A stretch of 64,000 bases of DNA from Mesorhizobium qingshengii. GTDB lineage: Bacteria > Pseudomonadota > Alphaproteobacteria > Rhizobiales > Rhizobiaceae. The position numbers and the translations under genes were made by a program. The DNA lies in NCBI RefSeq assembly GCF_027563465.1, contig NZ_JAPFQA010000004.1, positions 1 through 64,000 of the forward strand, in the 5' to 3' direction. The notes beneath the pieces are model-generated. The model did no database searches and had not been told where the DNA came from. It was given only the letters and a program-made list of their open reading frames with translations. Of the stretch, positions 25,284 through 35,569 are shown piece after piece (the stretch's first letter is position 1; each line of letters starts with the position of its first letter).

Positions 25284-28200
25284 ATGGCAGACAGAACCCA
25301 GCTGAGAGTAGCCGACCACAACGACATCGCCGACGATGATCCGTTCGCGGAACTGACCAGGATCATGGGATTCGACCCGCGCCAGCCGGTCAGGCCGCAA
25401 GGGCCTGCAGTCGCCGATCAGCCGGCGGAAGAGGGCGATTTCGACATCGACCTCGAAAAGGAACTGATGGGCGAGTTCGGCGCTGATGACAGCGACGCCG
25501 CTCTGGTTGCCGAGGCTCATGAGCCGGCATTCGAAACGGCTGCCGTGAGTTCGGCGGACGAAGATCTAGCTGTGTCGCTCGACGACGATTTCCATCTGGA
25601 CATGGCGGATTTCGACGATCATGCAACCAGCGTTGATCGTGCCGATCTCTCCGCTGCCGAAACCGCGCCATCCGTCGAGGCGGCTTTCGGCTCCGATTTC
25701 GACAATGCCGTCGCCAGTTCGCTCGAAGACGTTTCGCCATTCGAAGACGACCAGCCGATGGAAGACGAGCTCGCGGCGTCGCTCGATCATGATTTCCGGA
25801 TCGATGACGAAGCCCAGCACGTTGCTGCCGTTGCCGACATGCATGCTTCTGTCGAGCCGGCCCATGATCCCGAATTCGACGATGCGGTAGCGATTTCGCT
25901 CGAGGACGAGCTGATGCTGGACGACCATTCGTCCGCGGAGCAGTCCTACAAGGCGGCGGATGCGGTCGCGTACCCCATGCCGGCCCAGGCAGCCGCGAGT
26001 GACAGCCAGGCGATCTCCAGCGGCGATTTCGCCGGTCACCTGGACGATGCCATGGCTGATGTCGACATGGATTTCGATCTTGCCGCGCATCGACCGGTGG
26101 CTTTCGATGTGCCGGAAACGCATGACTTGCTCGCTGATGAAGTGGACGCGAAGGGCGAAAGCCACAGCTCCGAAAAGGCGTCGGACGATGCTTTCGACCT
26201 GAACTTCGACGATGCGTTCGTCGACACGGACGAAGAGCCGGTCGCCGAAGTTGCCGCCGCCGCGGTTCAGCCGGCAGCGCCGGCTGCCACTGTGATCGAG
26301 CCGGCGCATGCCCCCATCGCGGATGAACGAAGCCTGGAAGACGAGTTGAACGCGCTGCTGGGCGCCATGACCGCGCACACGACGCCGGTGGCCAGGGAGG
26401 CCGCCATGGTTCAGCCAGCCGTCGCTGTTCAGCCGGCTGTAGCCGCGGCAGAAAGCGCCGGTGAACAGACTGATCCCGTTGGCGACCTCGACTGGGATCT
26501 TGACGAACCCGCGCTTGATGAGCCGCAACATCCTGGCGCCGCCCAAGCCGCCGAAGCGGATCTCGACGATCTGCTGCTTGATGAACTTCAGAGCCAGGAT
26601 CTGGGCTCGGATGTCGCCGGACAGGCTGACATCGATTTCGACAATGATGCGTTCGACGCAGCGCTCGCCAAAAGCCTCGATCCGCGTGATGTGGCCGCTT
26701 CCCGGCAAGATCAGGCTGATTCTCTCGATTGGCTGGCGGAGCGTTCCGCACCGGCAGAACCTGCCCGCTCGTGGAGCCGCGTGACACCGGTTCCGCAACA
26801 GCCGGCATTTGCCGCTCAGCCGACCGTTTCGATGGCATCCATGGCCGCGGCGACGTCAGTGGCCGCCCTGCCGTCCTACCGTCCGGCCGAGTCGGTTGAG
26901 ACTGCCGCCCCTGCAGCCCCTGTATCCGTGCCGCAGTCGCGACAGCCCGCGCGTTACGAAGAAATGCCCGATGTCGAGACAGTCGATGTGCCGGAACGTG
27001 TCGTGGCGTTGGCGGACGATCTCGACATTCCGGAACTGCACTTCGAGGAAGATGAGCCGGCGGCGTCTGGCTATGACGATCTCGATGCCGAATTCGCCAG
27101 TCTTCTCACCGACATGAACGCGGTGGATGTCGCTGCCGCTCCGGCGGCCAGCGCCCCCAGTGCATCCTATGACGATGAATCCTACAATGCCGGTTTCAAG
27201 CCGGGCTATGACCAAGTCAAGCCGGTCTATGATCAAATCAAGCCGGGCTATGAGGGGCTCAAGCCGGGCTATCAACCGGAAGCGCGGACCTATGCGGCGC
27301 GGCCGATGGAAATGCCTGCCCGCGCGGCAACGCCCATGGGCTATGCCGATGCCGCTGACGGCTTCAACCTCGACAACCTGCCCGGCAGCCAGCCGGCTTC
27401 ACAGGCGGACGATTTCACCGTCGATGAGCTAGACTACGATCCCGAGCTGGACGAGGCGATGTCTGTCCCGGGGCTCGGCGAGCGGGAAGCCGCAAAATCC
27501 TCACGTGGGCGTGGCATGTTCATTGCCGCGATTATCGGCGCCGTGGCGGTGGCTGGCGGCCTCGGCGCCTTTGCGCTGTCATTCGGCGGCAAGGGCGGCA
27601 GCGAAGCGCCGGTGATCGTCAAGGCCGACAACACGCCGATCAAGGTCAAGCCGGAAAATCCGGGCGGCGCCGTGGTGCCCAACCAGGACAACAAGGTCTA
27701 CGACGCGGTGGCCAAGGGGGCCAAGCCCGCCGAGCCGGTCCAGGAAAAGCTGGTCACCAACACCGAAGAGCCGGTGGATGTGCAGGCGAAGGACCCAGCT
27801 CGTGCCATCGATCTTTCGCCGGGGACGGCCGATGATACCACCGCCGCCGCTGATGGTGCGGATGCGGCTGGCAATGCCGTTGCGGCCGCTCCGGCGCCGA
27901 AATCCGAGGATCGCATCGCGCAGGTGCTGCAGGATGCCGACAAGGGGACGAACGCCGATGTCGTCGCGGTCGCGCCGCGCAAGGTGAGGACCATGGTGGT
28001 CAAATCCGACGGTTCGCTGGTGCCGCGCGAGGATCCGGCGCCCGCCGCACCGCAGGTGGCCGCGACCGAGCCGGTCGATCCGGCGCCGCAGCATGTCGGC
28101 CCGGCGGCACAGGCCGACGCGGACCAGACTGGCACCGTGGCGCCAGCCGCCGTCCAGGCGGATGTCGAGCCGGCGCTCAAGCCGGCAGCCAAGCCCAAGG

Positions 28201-28589
28201 CTGAGGCCAAGGCTCAGTCGGCCAACACGCCGGCCAAGGTTCCGGTCGCGCCGCAGCGCCCGTCCGACCAGCCGGTTGACGTCGTCGGCGAGGTGAAGCC
28301 CGATCAGGTTGCATCCATCGATCCGTCGTCAACCGCGAGCGGCGGGGGTTCATGGTCGATGCAGATCGCTTCGCAGCCGACGGTCGAAAGCGCCCAGTCC
28401 AGCTATCAGGACCTGCAGCGCCGCTACGGCAGCGTGCTTGCGGGCCGCACCGCCAACATCGTCAAGGCCGAGATCGCCGGCAAGGGTACGTTCTACCGCG
28501 TCCGCGTGCCCGCGCAGTCGCGCAACGATGCGATCAACCTGTGCACCAGCTACAAGGCGGCCGGCGGCAACTGCTTCGTGTCGCGCTAG
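25284..28589 (+). CDS. very large SPOR-domain cell-envelope protein
   Basis: About 1101 aa. Residues 1-720 are strongly acidic and low-complexity, with recurring SLDDDF / SLEDxxxxxD / DFDNA motifs. A basic patch (KSSRGRG) and one membrane helix (MFIAAIIGAVAVAGGLGAFALSFGG, near residue 745) follow, then a Pro/Ala/Lys-rich periplasmic linker. The C-terminal SPOR domain (about 75 aa) includes SWSMQIASQPTVESAQSSYQ, and its end is CTSYKAAGGNCFVSR. SPOR domains bind denuded glycan at septa. The topology is N-terminus in the cytoplasm. It sits directly after argS, a conserved alphaproteobacterial context. A GTG/ATG start 8 codons upstream is possible. The cytoplasmic part is unusually long. Confidence 0.88.
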   Translation: MADRTQLRVADHNDIADDDPFAELTRIMGFDPRQPVRPQGPAVADQPAEEGDFDIDLEKELMGEFGADDSDAALVAEAHEPAFETAAVSSADEDLAVSLDDDFHLDMADFDDHATSVDRADLSAAETAPSVEAAFGSDFDNAVASSLEDVSPFEDDQPMEDELAASLDHDFRIDDEAQHVAAVADMHASVEPAHDPEFDDAVAISLEDELMLDDHSSAEQSYKAADAVAYPMPAQAAASDSQAISSGDFAGHLDDAMADVDMDFDLAAHRPVAFDVPETHDLLADEVDAKGESHSSEKASDDAFDLNFDDAFVDTDEEPVAEVAAAAVQPAAPAATVIEPAHAPIADERSLEDELNALLGAMTAHTTPVAREAAMVQPAVAVQPAVAAAESAGEQTDPVGDLDWDLDEPALDEPQHPGAAQAAEADLDDLLLDELQSQDLGSDVAGQADIDFDNDAFDAALAKSLDPRDVAASRQDQADSLDWLAERSAPAEPARSWSRVTPVPQQPAFAAQPTVSMASMAAATSVAALPSYRPAESVETAAPAAPVSVPQSRQPARYEEMPDVETVDVPERVVALADDLDIPELHFEEDEPAASGYDDLDAEFASLLTDMNAVDVAAAPAASAPSASYDDESYNAGFKPGYDQVKPVYDQIKPGYEGLKPGYQPEARTYAARPMEMPARAATPMGYADAADGFNLDNLPGSQPASQADDFTVDELDYDPELDEAMSVPGLGEREAAKSSRGRGMFIAAIIGAVAVAGGLGAFALSFGGKGGSEAPVIVKADNTPIKVKPENPGGAVVPNQDNKVYDAVAKGAKPAEPVQEKLVTNTEEPVDVQAKDPARAIDLSPGTADDTTAAADGADAAGNAVAAAPAPKSEDRIAQVLQDADKGTNADVVAVAPRKVRTMVVKSDGSLVPREDPAPAAPQVAATEPVDPAPQHVGPAAQADADQTGTVAPAAVQADVEPALKPAAKPKAEAKAQSANTPAKVPVAPQRPSDQPVDVVGEVKPDQVASIDPSSTASGGGSWSMQIASQPTVESAQSSYQDLQRRYGSVLAGRTANIVKAEIAGKGTFYRVRVPAQSRNDAINLCTSYKAAGGNCFVSR
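27198..27278 (+). repeat. 21-nt in-frame tandem repeat inside the SPOR gene
   Basis: Nearly four units beginning AAGCCGG(G/T)CTATGA encode KPGYDQV / KPVYDQI / KPGYEGL / KPGYQPE. The units lie at 27198, 27219, 27240 and 27261. This is a likely site of length variation between strains. Confidence 0.85.
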
Positions 28590-28606
28590 GACCTGACCAA
28601 CCAATC

Positions 28607-28643
28607 AAAGCCGGCGTGACCCAAGGGCCACGCCGGCTTTTTC
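28607..28643 (+). terminator. Rho-independent terminator after the SPOR gene
   Basis: AAAGCCGGCGTG-ACCCAAGGGC-CACGCCGGCTTTTT: a 12-bp stem with T-tail, 18 nt after the stop. Confidence 0.92.
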
Positions 28644-28741
28644 ATGTGCCCTGACTTGTTCGTGTGGAGGCAGATCTGACGTTTGACCGCATGTGGCCCG
28701 GGACGATTCCCTTTGATCGCGCGAAGCCTTAGACTCCTGAC

Positions 28742-29761
28742 ATGACCGAATCAAAATCCATGATCCTCGGCTGTGCCGGGAAATCGCTCACCCGCGAAGA
28801 AATCAATTTCTATCGCAATGAATGCCCTTGGGCTTTCATCCTGTTTGCGCGCAACATTGGCGAGACCGAGCAGATCCGCGATCTGGTCGCCGAGATGCGC
28901 GACTGCATCGGACGCCCGGACGCGCTGGTGTTCATCGACCAGGAGGGCGGCCGGGTGCAGCGCCTGCGCCCGCCGCTGGCGCCGAACTATCCGGCCGGCG
29001 GCGCGCTCGGCGCGTTGTGGCGCAACGATCACGACGCCGGCGCGCGCGCGGCGTGGCTGATGGCGCGGCTGCATGCTTTCGATCTCTTGCGCTACGGCAT
29101 CACGGCGGATTGCCTGCCGGTGCTCGACGTGCCGATCGAAGGCGCCAGCGACGTCATCGGCGCGCGTGCTTACGGCAAGGAGCCGCGCCCCGTCATCGAA
29201 CTGGGCCGGGCCGCGGCCGAAGGCCTGATGGCAGGCGGGGTGTTGCCGGTCATGAAGCACATTCCCGGCCACGGGCGAGCCTTTGCCGACACGCATTTCG
29301 AATTGCCGATAGTGAATGCCTCGCTGAGCGATCTGCAACGGCATGACTTTGCCCCGTTCAGGGAACTCAACCATCTGCCGATGGCGATGACGGCGCATGT
29401 CGTCTACAGCGCGATCGATCCCAACAACCCGGCGACGACTTCCGGAAAGGTCATCGATGAGATCATCCGTCGCGAGATCGGTTTCGACGGGCTGCTGATG
29501 AGCGACGACACCTCGATGAAGGCACTTTCTGGGGATTTCCCGACAAAGGCGGCCTCGATCCTTGCGGCGGGCTGCGATCTGGTCCTTCACTGTAACGGTG
29601 TTTTCGAGGAGATGGCCGGCATCGCGTCGCGCACCACCGGGCTTGAAGGAACGTCGCTTGAGCGCGCCAAGCGGGCGCTGACCTATATAAGGAAAAGCGA
29701 CGCGGCTGAAGAAGCCGAGATACGTGCGGAATTCGCCACCTATTTCGACGCGGTGGCCTGA
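28742..29761 (+). CDS. nagZ: beta-N-acetylhexosaminidase (NagZ)
   Basis: A 339-aa GH3-family cytoplasmic glycosidase that removes GlcNAc from anhydro-muropeptides in cell-wall recycling. FIDQEGGRVQRLRPP is the N-terminal substrate loop, and KHIPGHGRAFADTHFELP carries the catalytic Asp-His dyad loop. LLMSDDTSMKAL contains the nucleophile Asp. The length is typical. It heads a plus-strand cluster with scpA after 18 nt. Confidence 0.95.
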   Translation: MTESKSMILGCAGKSLTREEINFYRNECPWAFILFARNIGETEQIRDLVAEMRDCIGRPDALVFIDQEGGRVQRLRPPLAPNYPAGGALGALWRNDHDAGARAAWLMARLHAFDLLRYGITADCLPVLDVPIEGASDVIGARAYGKEPRPVIELGRAAAEGLMAGGVLPVMKHIPGHGRAFADTHFELPIVNASLSDLQRHDFAPFRELNHLPMAMTAHVVYSAIDPNNPATTSGKVIDEIIRREIGFDGLLMSDDTSMKALSGDFPTKAASILAAGCDLVLHCNGVFEEMAGIASRTTGLEGTSLERAKRALTYIRKSDAAEEAEIRAEFATYFDAVA

Positions 29762-29779
29762 CAAAGGAAGCGAGAGGAA

Positions 29780-30622
29780 GTGGCGGAGACATTGGAAAGC
29801 AAGGCCGCGAAGGCCGCACCGATGGACCGTCTGTGGGCCGAGAACGACGATTCACGCGTCACTGGCGACCCGTCGCTGGTCGTCGATGTGGCCGGCTTCG
29901 AAGGTCCGCTCGATCTGCTCCTGCATCTCGCCCGCACGCAGAAGGTCGATCTGGCGCGGATTTCGATCCTGGCGCTGGTTGAGCAATATCTGACCTTCGT
30001 CGAGACGGCGAGGGCGCTGCGGCTCGAGCTTGCCGCCGACTATCTGGTGATGGCGGCGTGGCTGGCCTTCCTCAAGTCGAAGCTTCTCATTCCCAAGCAG
30101 CCGGGCGACGAAGGCGAAAGCGGCGAGGAACTGGCGGCGGTGCTGCAGTTCCGGCTGAAGCGGCTGGAAGCCATGCGCGATGCCTCGGCGCGGTTGGTCA
30201 ACCGCAATCGGCTCGGCCGCGACGTGTTTGCGCGCGGCATGCCGGAAATGGTCATCGTCGAAAGGCGCAACGCCTATTCGGCGTCGCTCTACGATCTCTT
30301 GACCGCTTATGCCCAGCAGCGGCAGAAGCAGGCCATCAACAATGTGACGATCGCCAGGCGCGGCGTGTGGTCGCTCAAGGATGCGCGCGATATCCTGACC
30401 CGGCTGGTCGGATCTCTGCATGACTGGGCAACGCTGGAAAGTTTTCTCATCGAGTACATGACCAGCCCCGAGGAGCGGCGCACGGCGATCGCGAGCTCTT
30501 TTGCGGCCACGCTGGAACTGGTGCGCGAAGGCAAGATGGATGTACGGCAGGACGAAGTGTTCGCGCCGATCTATCTGCGCGGCCGTGTGCAGGCAATCAA
30601 GGCAGTCGAGGTGGCATCATGA
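29780..30622 (+). CDS. scpA: segregation and condensation protein A
   Basis: The 280-aa kleisin subunit of the Smc-ScpAB condensin. The N-terminal Smc-neck-binding part is clear: LVVDVAGFEGPLDLLLHLAR and VDLARISILALVEQYL. A basic linker follows, and then the C-terminal winged-helix. The GTG at 29780 has GAGAGGAA before it. It overlaps scpB by 4 nt (ATGA), so the two are translationally coupled. Confidence 0.95.
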   Translation: MAETLESKAAKAAPMDRLWAENDDSRVTGDPSLVVDVAGFEGPLDLLLHLARTQKVDLARISILALVEQYLTFVETARALRLELAADYLVMAAWLAFLKSKLLIPKQPGDEGESGEELAAVLQFRLKRLEAMRDASARLVNRNRLGRDVFARGMPEMVIVERRNAYSASLYDLLTAYAQQRQKQAINNVTIARRGVWSLKDARDILTRLVGSLHDWATLESFLIEYMTSPEERRTAIASSFAATLELVREGKMDVRQDEVFAPIYLRGRVQAIKAVEVAS

Positions 30623-31383
30623 GCGAACGCGCCAACGCTTCGGTTCTCCCGTTCAAGGTCGGTGACGAACCGGATGAGGCGCTGTTTTCCGAGGAGCCGG
30701 CCGAGCAGGTACAGAACCCGGCCGAGCGGCTGCATCTGGCGGAAGCCGTGCGCATGGCCGAGGCGATCGTGTTCGCCAGCGCTGAGCCGGTCAGCGAAAA
30801 GCAGCTCGCGGCGCGCCTGCCTGACGGCATCAACGTCGCCGTCGCCATGGCTGAACTGCAGCAGATCTATGCACGGCGCGGCGTCAATCTGGTGCGGGTC
30901 GGCGAAGCCTGGGCATTTCGCACCGCCGGCGATCTGGCCTTCCTGATGAGCCGCGACACGGTGCAGCAGCGCAAGCTGTCGCGCGCCGCGCTCGAAGTGC
31001 TGGCGATCATCGCCTATCACCAGCCGGTGACGCGCGCCGAGATCGAGGACATCCGGGGTGTCGAAACCTCGAAAGGCACGCTCGACACGCTGCTGGAAAC
31101 GGAATGGGTGCGCATGCGCGGTCGGCGTCGGACGCCCGGCCGTCCCGTCACCTATGGCACGACCGACACGTTCCTCGACCATTTCGCGCTGGAGGAAATC
31201 CGGGATCTTCCCGGTATGGAGGAACTGAAGGGCGCCGGGCTGCTTTCAGGCCGCATGCCGTCGAATTTCTCCATTCCGCAGCCGCCGGCCGATCCCGACG
31301 CGCTGACCGACGACGAGGATGCGCTGACCGACATCGATCTCGAGGAACTCGGCCTGCTGACGCCGCGCGTCACGGAAGATTGA
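30619..31383 (+). CDS. scpB: segregation and condensation protein B
   Basis: The 254-aa ScpB kite subunit, with two winged-helix domains: EAIVFASAEPVSEKQLAARL and EVLAIIAYHQPVTRAEIEDI with RGVETSKG. The tail from about residue 205 is acidic (DPDALTDDEDALTDIDLEEL). N-terminal residues 1-35 extend beyond the minimal domain, as is usual in Rhizobiales. Confidence 0.95.
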   Translation: MSERANASVLPFKVGDEPDEALFSEEPAEQVQNPAERLHLAEAVRMAEAIVFASAEPVSEKQLAARLPDGINVAVAMAELQQIYARRGVNLVRVGEAWAFRTAGDLAFLMSRDTVQQRKLSRAALEVLAIIAYHQPVTRAEIEDIRGVETSKGTLDTLLETEWVRMRGRRRTPGRPVTYGTTDTFLDHFALEEIRDLPGMEELKGAGLLSGRMPSNFSIPQPPADPDALTDDEDALTDIDLEELGLLTPRVTED

Positions 31384-31551
31384 CTGGCAATTGCAGCCCA
31401 TTTGTCGAGGATGCGCGGATTCGTAGCGGCCATGGTGTCGAAAATGCGTGACATCCGCCACCCTTTCATAAACTCTGTCGCAGTTGTGTTTGAATCCCAA
31501 CGCGAAAACGCATAGATCATCGCCAGGGAAAACATTCGAGAGAGATTTGCT

Positions 31552-31773
31552 ATGGGTTCATTTTCGATTTGGCATTGGATGATCGTGCTGGTGATCGTGC
31601 TTTTGGTGTTCGGCCGCGGCAAGATTCCCGAGTTGATGGGCGACATGGCCAAGGGCATCAAGAGCTTCAAGAAGGGCATGGCCGACGACGACGTCGCCGA
31701 AGACAAGCGCACCGTCGAACACCGTGCCGACGAGACCGTCTCGGCCGTGAAGGAAAAAGCCAGCAAGAGCTGA
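31552..31773 (+). CDS. tatA: Sec-independent translocase subunit TatA
   Basis: 73 aa. A short periplasmic start ([10 protein letters not shown]) is followed by one membrane helix ([11 protein letters not shown]), the [12 protein letters not shown] hinge, an amphipathic helix ([12 protein letters not shown]) and a charged tail. It oligomerises to form the Tat pore for folded proteins. It is first in tatABC, with a 165-nt upstream region for a promoter. Confidence 0.96.
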   Translation: MGSFSIWHWMIVLVIVLLVFGRGKIPELMGDMAKGIKSFKKGMADDDVAEDKRTVEHRADETVSAVKEKASKS

Positions 31774-31802
31774 GCCACAGGTTCTAGTCGGAACAGAGTG
31801 CC

Positions 31803-32525
31803 ATGTTTGAAGTCGGCTGGACCGAAATGCTGGTGATTGCGATCGTCATGATCGTGGTCGTCGGGCCCAAGGATTTGCCCAACATGCTGCGCACCTTCGG
31901 CCGCACGACGGCCAAGCTGCGCGCCATGGCGGCCGATTTCCAGAAACAGTTCAACGAAGCGCTGAAGGAAGCCGAGCTCGACGATGTCAAGAAGTCGGTC
32001 GACGAACTCAGGAACCTCAGCCCGGCCGCCGAGATCCGCAAACAGCTCAATCCCTTCGAGCAGGCGGCGGCCGATGTGCGCTCGGGCGTCGATGCGGCGA
32101 TGAAGCCGAAGCCGGCCGCCGATCCTGCAGCACCTGCCGCTTCGACCCCGCAGGCGGCCGAACCCTTGAAGAACGGCGCAACGACCATGCCTGGCGTCAA
32201 CGGGCCGGAAGCCGCGCCAGCAGCGCCGATTTTCCCGGCCATGACCGATGAATCGGTGGTGACATCGTCCGCGCCCACCGAACCGGTCGTGGCGCCGAAG
32301 GCATCCGCGAAGAAAGTGGCCAAGGCTGCAAAGGCGACGCCGGCGGCAAAAGCGCCGGCCAAGGCGTCGGCGAAGGTGGTGACGGCGTCAAAGCCTGAGT
32401 TGCCCAAAACAGCGAAGCCGGCCGTGGCCAAGACGGTCGCGACCAAGACCGTGGCGAAAGCCGAGCCGAAACCGGTCGCGGCGAAGAAGCCGGTGGCCAA
32501 GAAGACGGCTGGAGCCGCCAAGTGA
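31803..32525 (+). CDS. tatB: Sec-independent translocase subunit TatB
   Basis: 240 aa. MFEVGWTEMLVIAIVMIVVVG is the membrane helix with the conserved Glu, followed by the PKDLPNMLRTFGRTTAKLRA hinge and a long amphipathic helix. The C-terminal 80 residues are an Ala/Lys/Pro low-complexity tail (KKVAKAAKATPAAKAPAKAS) resembling a histone H1 tail, common in rhizobial TatB. With TatC it forms the twin-arginine signal receptor. It overlaps tatC by 4 nt. Confidence 0.95.
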   Translation: MFEVGWTEMLVIAIVMIVVVGPKDLPNMLRTFGRTTAKLRAMAADFQKQFNEALKEAELDDVKKSVDELRNLSPAAEIRKQLNPFEQAAADVRSGVDAAMKPKPAADPAAPAASTPQAAEPLKNGATTMPGVNGPEAAPAAPIFPAMTDESVVTSSAPTEPVVAPKASAKKVAKAAKATPAAKAPAKASAKVVTASKPELPKTAKPAVAKTVATKTVAKAEPKPVAAKKPVAKKTAGAAK

Positions 32526-33397
32526 GCGTTTCGGACAAGGAAAAGGACGAGATCGAAAAATCGTCGGCGCCGCTGATGGAGCATCTCATCGAGTTGCGCC
32601 GGCGGCTGATCTGGTCGCTCGGTGGCTTCTTCGTCGCCTTCCTGATCTGCTTCTTCTTCGCCAAGAGGCTGTTCAACCTTTTGGTCGTCCCGTTCAAATG
32701 GGCGACGAAGTGGGCGGGGCTCGATCCGCACAAGGTCGAGCTGATCTACACCGCACCGCAGGAATTCTTCTTCACCCAGGTCAAGCTCGCCATGTTCGGC
32801 GGCATGGTCATCGCCTTTCCGCTGATCGCCACGCAGATCTACAAATTCATCGCGCCCGGCCTCTACAAGAACGAGCGCAACGCCTTCCTGCCGTTCCTGA
32901 TCGCGTCACCCATCCTGTTCCTGATGGGCGCCTCGCTGGTCTATTTCTTCTTCACGCCGATGGTGATGTGGTTTTTCCTCGCCATGCAGCAGGCCGGCAC
33001 CGACGATCAGGTGCAGATTTCGCTGCTGCCGAAGGTGTCGGAATATCTCAGCCTGATCATGACGCTGATCTTTTCCTTCGGCCTGGTGTTCCAGCTGCCG
33101 GTGGTGACCAGCCTGATGACGCGGGTCGGCATGCTGTCGTCCAAGGGACTGGCCGAGAAACGCAAATGGGCGATCGTCATCGCCTTTATTGTCGCGGCGG
33201 TGCTGACACCGCCCGATCCGATGAGCCAGATCGGCCTGGCCCTTCCGACCATCCTGCTCTACGAGGTTTCCATCTGGGCCGCGCGGTGGATCGAGCGCGA
33301 CCAGGAAAGGCAGCGGGTGGCGCGCGAGAAGCAGGACGCCGCGGAAGCCGTGGCGGACAAAGCACCGGACGAGCCACCGGCGCCGGCGGCCTCGTAA
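32522..33397 (+). CDS. tatC: Sec-independent translocase subunit TatC
   Basis: 291 aa, six membrane helices. The N-terminal motif PLMEHLIELRRRLIWSL binds the RR signal; YTAPQEFFFTQVKLA and FVVAAVLTPPDP-like segments (here FIVAAVLTPPDPMSQI) are conserved. The C-terminus is a charged cytoplasmic tail (RDQERQRVAREKQDAAEAV). The GTG/ATG overlap with tatB indicates coupling. Confidence 0.96.
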   Translation: MSVSDKEKDEIEKSSAPLMEHLIELRRRLIWSLGGFFVAFLICFFFAKRLFNLLVVPFKWATKWAGLDPHKVELIYTAPQEFFFTQVKLAMFGGMVIAFPLIATQIYKFIAPGLYKNERNAFLPFLIASPILFLMGASLVYFFFTPMVMWFFLAMQQAGTDDQVQISLLPKVSEYLSLIMTLIFSFGLVFQLPVVTSLMTRVGMLSSKGLAEKRKWAIVIAFIVAAVLTPPDPMSQIGLALPTILLYEVSIWAARWIERDQERQRVAREKQDAAEAVADKAPDEPPAPAAS

Positions 33398-33506
33398 GGC
33401 AACAGAGTGCTAACGGCGGAAAACAACAGCCGCCGGCCAGCCTCATCTTGCATCAATCAAGGATGCGGTTTACGCCCCTCTAGCCTAGCTTGAGGACGAA
33501 AAAACC

Positions 33507-34811
33507 ATGCTTGATATCAAATGGATTCGCGACAACCCGAAGGCCCTTGTCGAGGCGCTGGTGAAGCGCTCCTGGTCGGCCGGTGACGCGCAGTCCACGG
33601 TCGATGGGCTGATCGCCTCGGACGAGGCGCGGCGCGAGCACGTCACCGAGCTGCAGACGAAGCAGGAGCGCCGCAACGCCGCCTCGAAGGAGATCGGCAA
33701 CGCCATGCGCTCGGGCGATGCGGCTCTCGCCGAAAAATTGAAAACCGAAGTCGGCGAGATCAAGACTTTCATCCAGAACGGGGAGGCACGCGAACGCGAA
33801 CTCGACAAGGCGCTGAACGATGCGCTGGCGGTGCTGCCCAATGTGCCGCTCGACGACGTGCCGGTCGGCAAGGACGAGCACGACAATGTGGTCAAGCACA
33901 TCGTCGGCAAGATACCGACGCGTCCGAACTGGGTGAAGGAGCATTTCGAGGTCGGCGAGGCGCTCGGCATGATGGATTTCGAACGGGCCGCAAAGCTCTC
34001 CGGCTCGCGCTTCACCGTGCTGAAGAGCGGGTTGGCGCGGATGGAACGCGCGCTCGGCCAGTTCATGCTCGACCTGCACACGACCGAGCATGGCTATGAG
34101 GAAGTCATCCCGCCGCTGATGGTCAAGGACGACGTTCTTTTCGGCACCAACCAGCTGCCGAAGTTCGAGGAGGATCTTTTTTTCACCTCGCACGGGGAGG
34201 GCAGGCTTGGCCTGATCCCGACCGCCGAGGTGCCGCTCACCAATCTGGTGCGCGAGGAGATCACAGCGCATGAAAAACTGCCGCTGCGCTACACCGCGCT
34301 GACACCGTGCTTTCGTTCGGAAGCGGGTTCGGCCGGGCGCGACACGCGCGGCATGCTGCGCCAGCACCAGTTCTACAAGGTCGAACTCGTCTCGATCACC
34401 GATCAGGAATCGTCGCTCGCCGAGCATGAGCGGATGACGCAATGCGCCGAGGAAGTGCTGAAGCGGCTCGGCCTGCCGTTCCGCACCATGACGCTGTGCA
34501 CCGGCGACATGGGCTTTGGTGCGCGCAAGACCTACGACATCGAGGTCTGGCTGCCCGGCCAGAACGCCTATCGCGAAATCTCGTCCTGCTCGGTGTGCGG
34601 CGATTTCCAGGCGCGCCGCATGGACGCCCGCTACAAGGACAGGGACGGCAAGGGCAACCGCTTCGTCCATACGCTCAACGGCTCGGGCACCGCGGTTGGC
34701 CGCGCCCTCATCGCCGTCATCGAAAACTACCAGAATGAGGATGGCAGCGTAACCATTCCTGAAGTGCTGCGGCCTTACATGGGCGGTCTGGAAAAGATCG
34801 AATCGAAATGA
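33507..34811 (+). CDS. serS: seryl-tRNA synthetase
   Basis: 434 aa, class [22 protein letters not shown] opens the tRNA-binding coiled coil (to about residue 110). The motif 2 region reads [27 protein letters not shown]. Motif 3 is in [20 protein letters not shown]. Typical length. The 3' end overlaps surE by 4 nt. Confidence 0.97.
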   Translation: MLDIKWIRDNPKALVEALVKRSWSAGDAQSTVDGLIASDEARREHVTELQTKQERRNAASKEIGNAMRSGDAALAEKLKTEVGEIKTFIQNGEARERELDKALNDALAVLPNVPLDDVPVGKDEHDNVVKHIVGKIPTRPNWVKEHFEVGEALGMMDFERAAKLSGSRFTVLKSGLARMERALGQFMLDLHTTEHGYEEVIPPLMVKDDVLFGTNQLPKFEEDLFFTSHGEGRLGLIPTAEVPLTNLVREEITAHEKLPLRYTALTPCFRSEAGSAGRDTRGMLRQHQFYKVELVSITDQESSLAEHERMTQCAEEVLKRLGLPFRTMTLCTGDMGFGARKTYDIEVWLPGQNAYREISSCSVCGDFQARRMDARYKDRDGKGNRFVHTLNGSGTAVGRALIAVIENYQNEDGSVTIPEVLRPYMGGLEKIESK

Positions 34812-35569
34812 TGCGTATCCTCCTGACCAATGACGACGGCATTCATGCCGAGGGACTGGCGTCGCTCGAACGGGTCGCGCGAACGCTGTCCGACGATGTC
34901 TGGGTGGTGGCGCCGGAGCAGGACCAGTCCGGCTATGCGCATTCGCTGTCGATCTCGGAGCCGCTGCGGCTGCGCAAGATCGGCGAGAAGCATTTCGCCG
35001 TGCGCGGCACGCCGACCGATTGCGTCATCATGGGCGTCAAGAAGATCCTGCCGGGTGCACCGGACCTGATCCTGTCCGGCATCAATTCCGGCGCCAACAT
35101 CGCCGACGACGTCACCTATTCGGGAACCGTCGCCGGCGCCATGGAAGGCGCGCTGCTCGGCATCCGCTCGATCGCGCTCAGCCAGGGCTACAGCTATGTC
35201 GGCGAGGATCGTGTCGTCCCTTACGAGACGACCGAGGCGCTGGCGCCGGCGCTACTGAAGAAGCTTGTCGCGACGCCGTTGCCGGACGGCGTGCTGCTCA
35301 ACGTCAATTTTCCGAACTGCCTTCCCGAGGAAGTCGCCGGTACGGTGGTCACCTCGCAAGGCAAGCTCGTGCATAGCCTGTGGGTCGACGAGCGCCGCGA
35401 CGGGCGCGGGCTGCCTTACTACTGGCTGCGTTTCGGCCGCGAGCCGGTCGAAGGCAAGCGTGGCTCCGACCTCTACGCCCTGCACAACAGGCTGGTGTCG
35501 GTAACGCCGTTGCATCTCGACCTCACCGCGCATGAAATCCGTGACCAACTGAGCAAGGCGCTTGCATGA
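34808..35569 (+). CDS. surE: 5'/3'-nucleotidase SurE
   Basis: 253 aa. [20 protein letters not shown] holds the DD metal site, [16 protein letters not shown] the middle motif, and [20 protein letters not shown] the Asn ligand. It is a stationary-phase nucleoside monophosphatase. It is coupled by 4-nt overlaps to serS and pcm, the classic surE-pcm pair. Confidence 0.96.
   Translation: MMRILLTNDDGIHAEGLASLERVARTLSDDVWVVAPEQDQSGYAHSLSISEPLRLRKIGEKHFAVRGTPTDCVIMGVKKILPGAPDLILSGINSGANIADDVTYSGTVAGAMEGALLGIRSIALSQGYSYVGEDRVVPYETTEALAPALLKKLVATPLPDGVLLNVNFPNCLPEEVAGTVVTSQGKLVHSLWVDERRDGRGLPYYWLRFGREPVEGKRGSDLYALHNRLVSVTPLHLDLTAHEIRDQLSKALA

Noticed and set aside
27198..27278. Minisatellite or iteron origin
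   Set aside because: The 21-nt units are in frame inside a coding region and encode a clean heptapeptide repeat.
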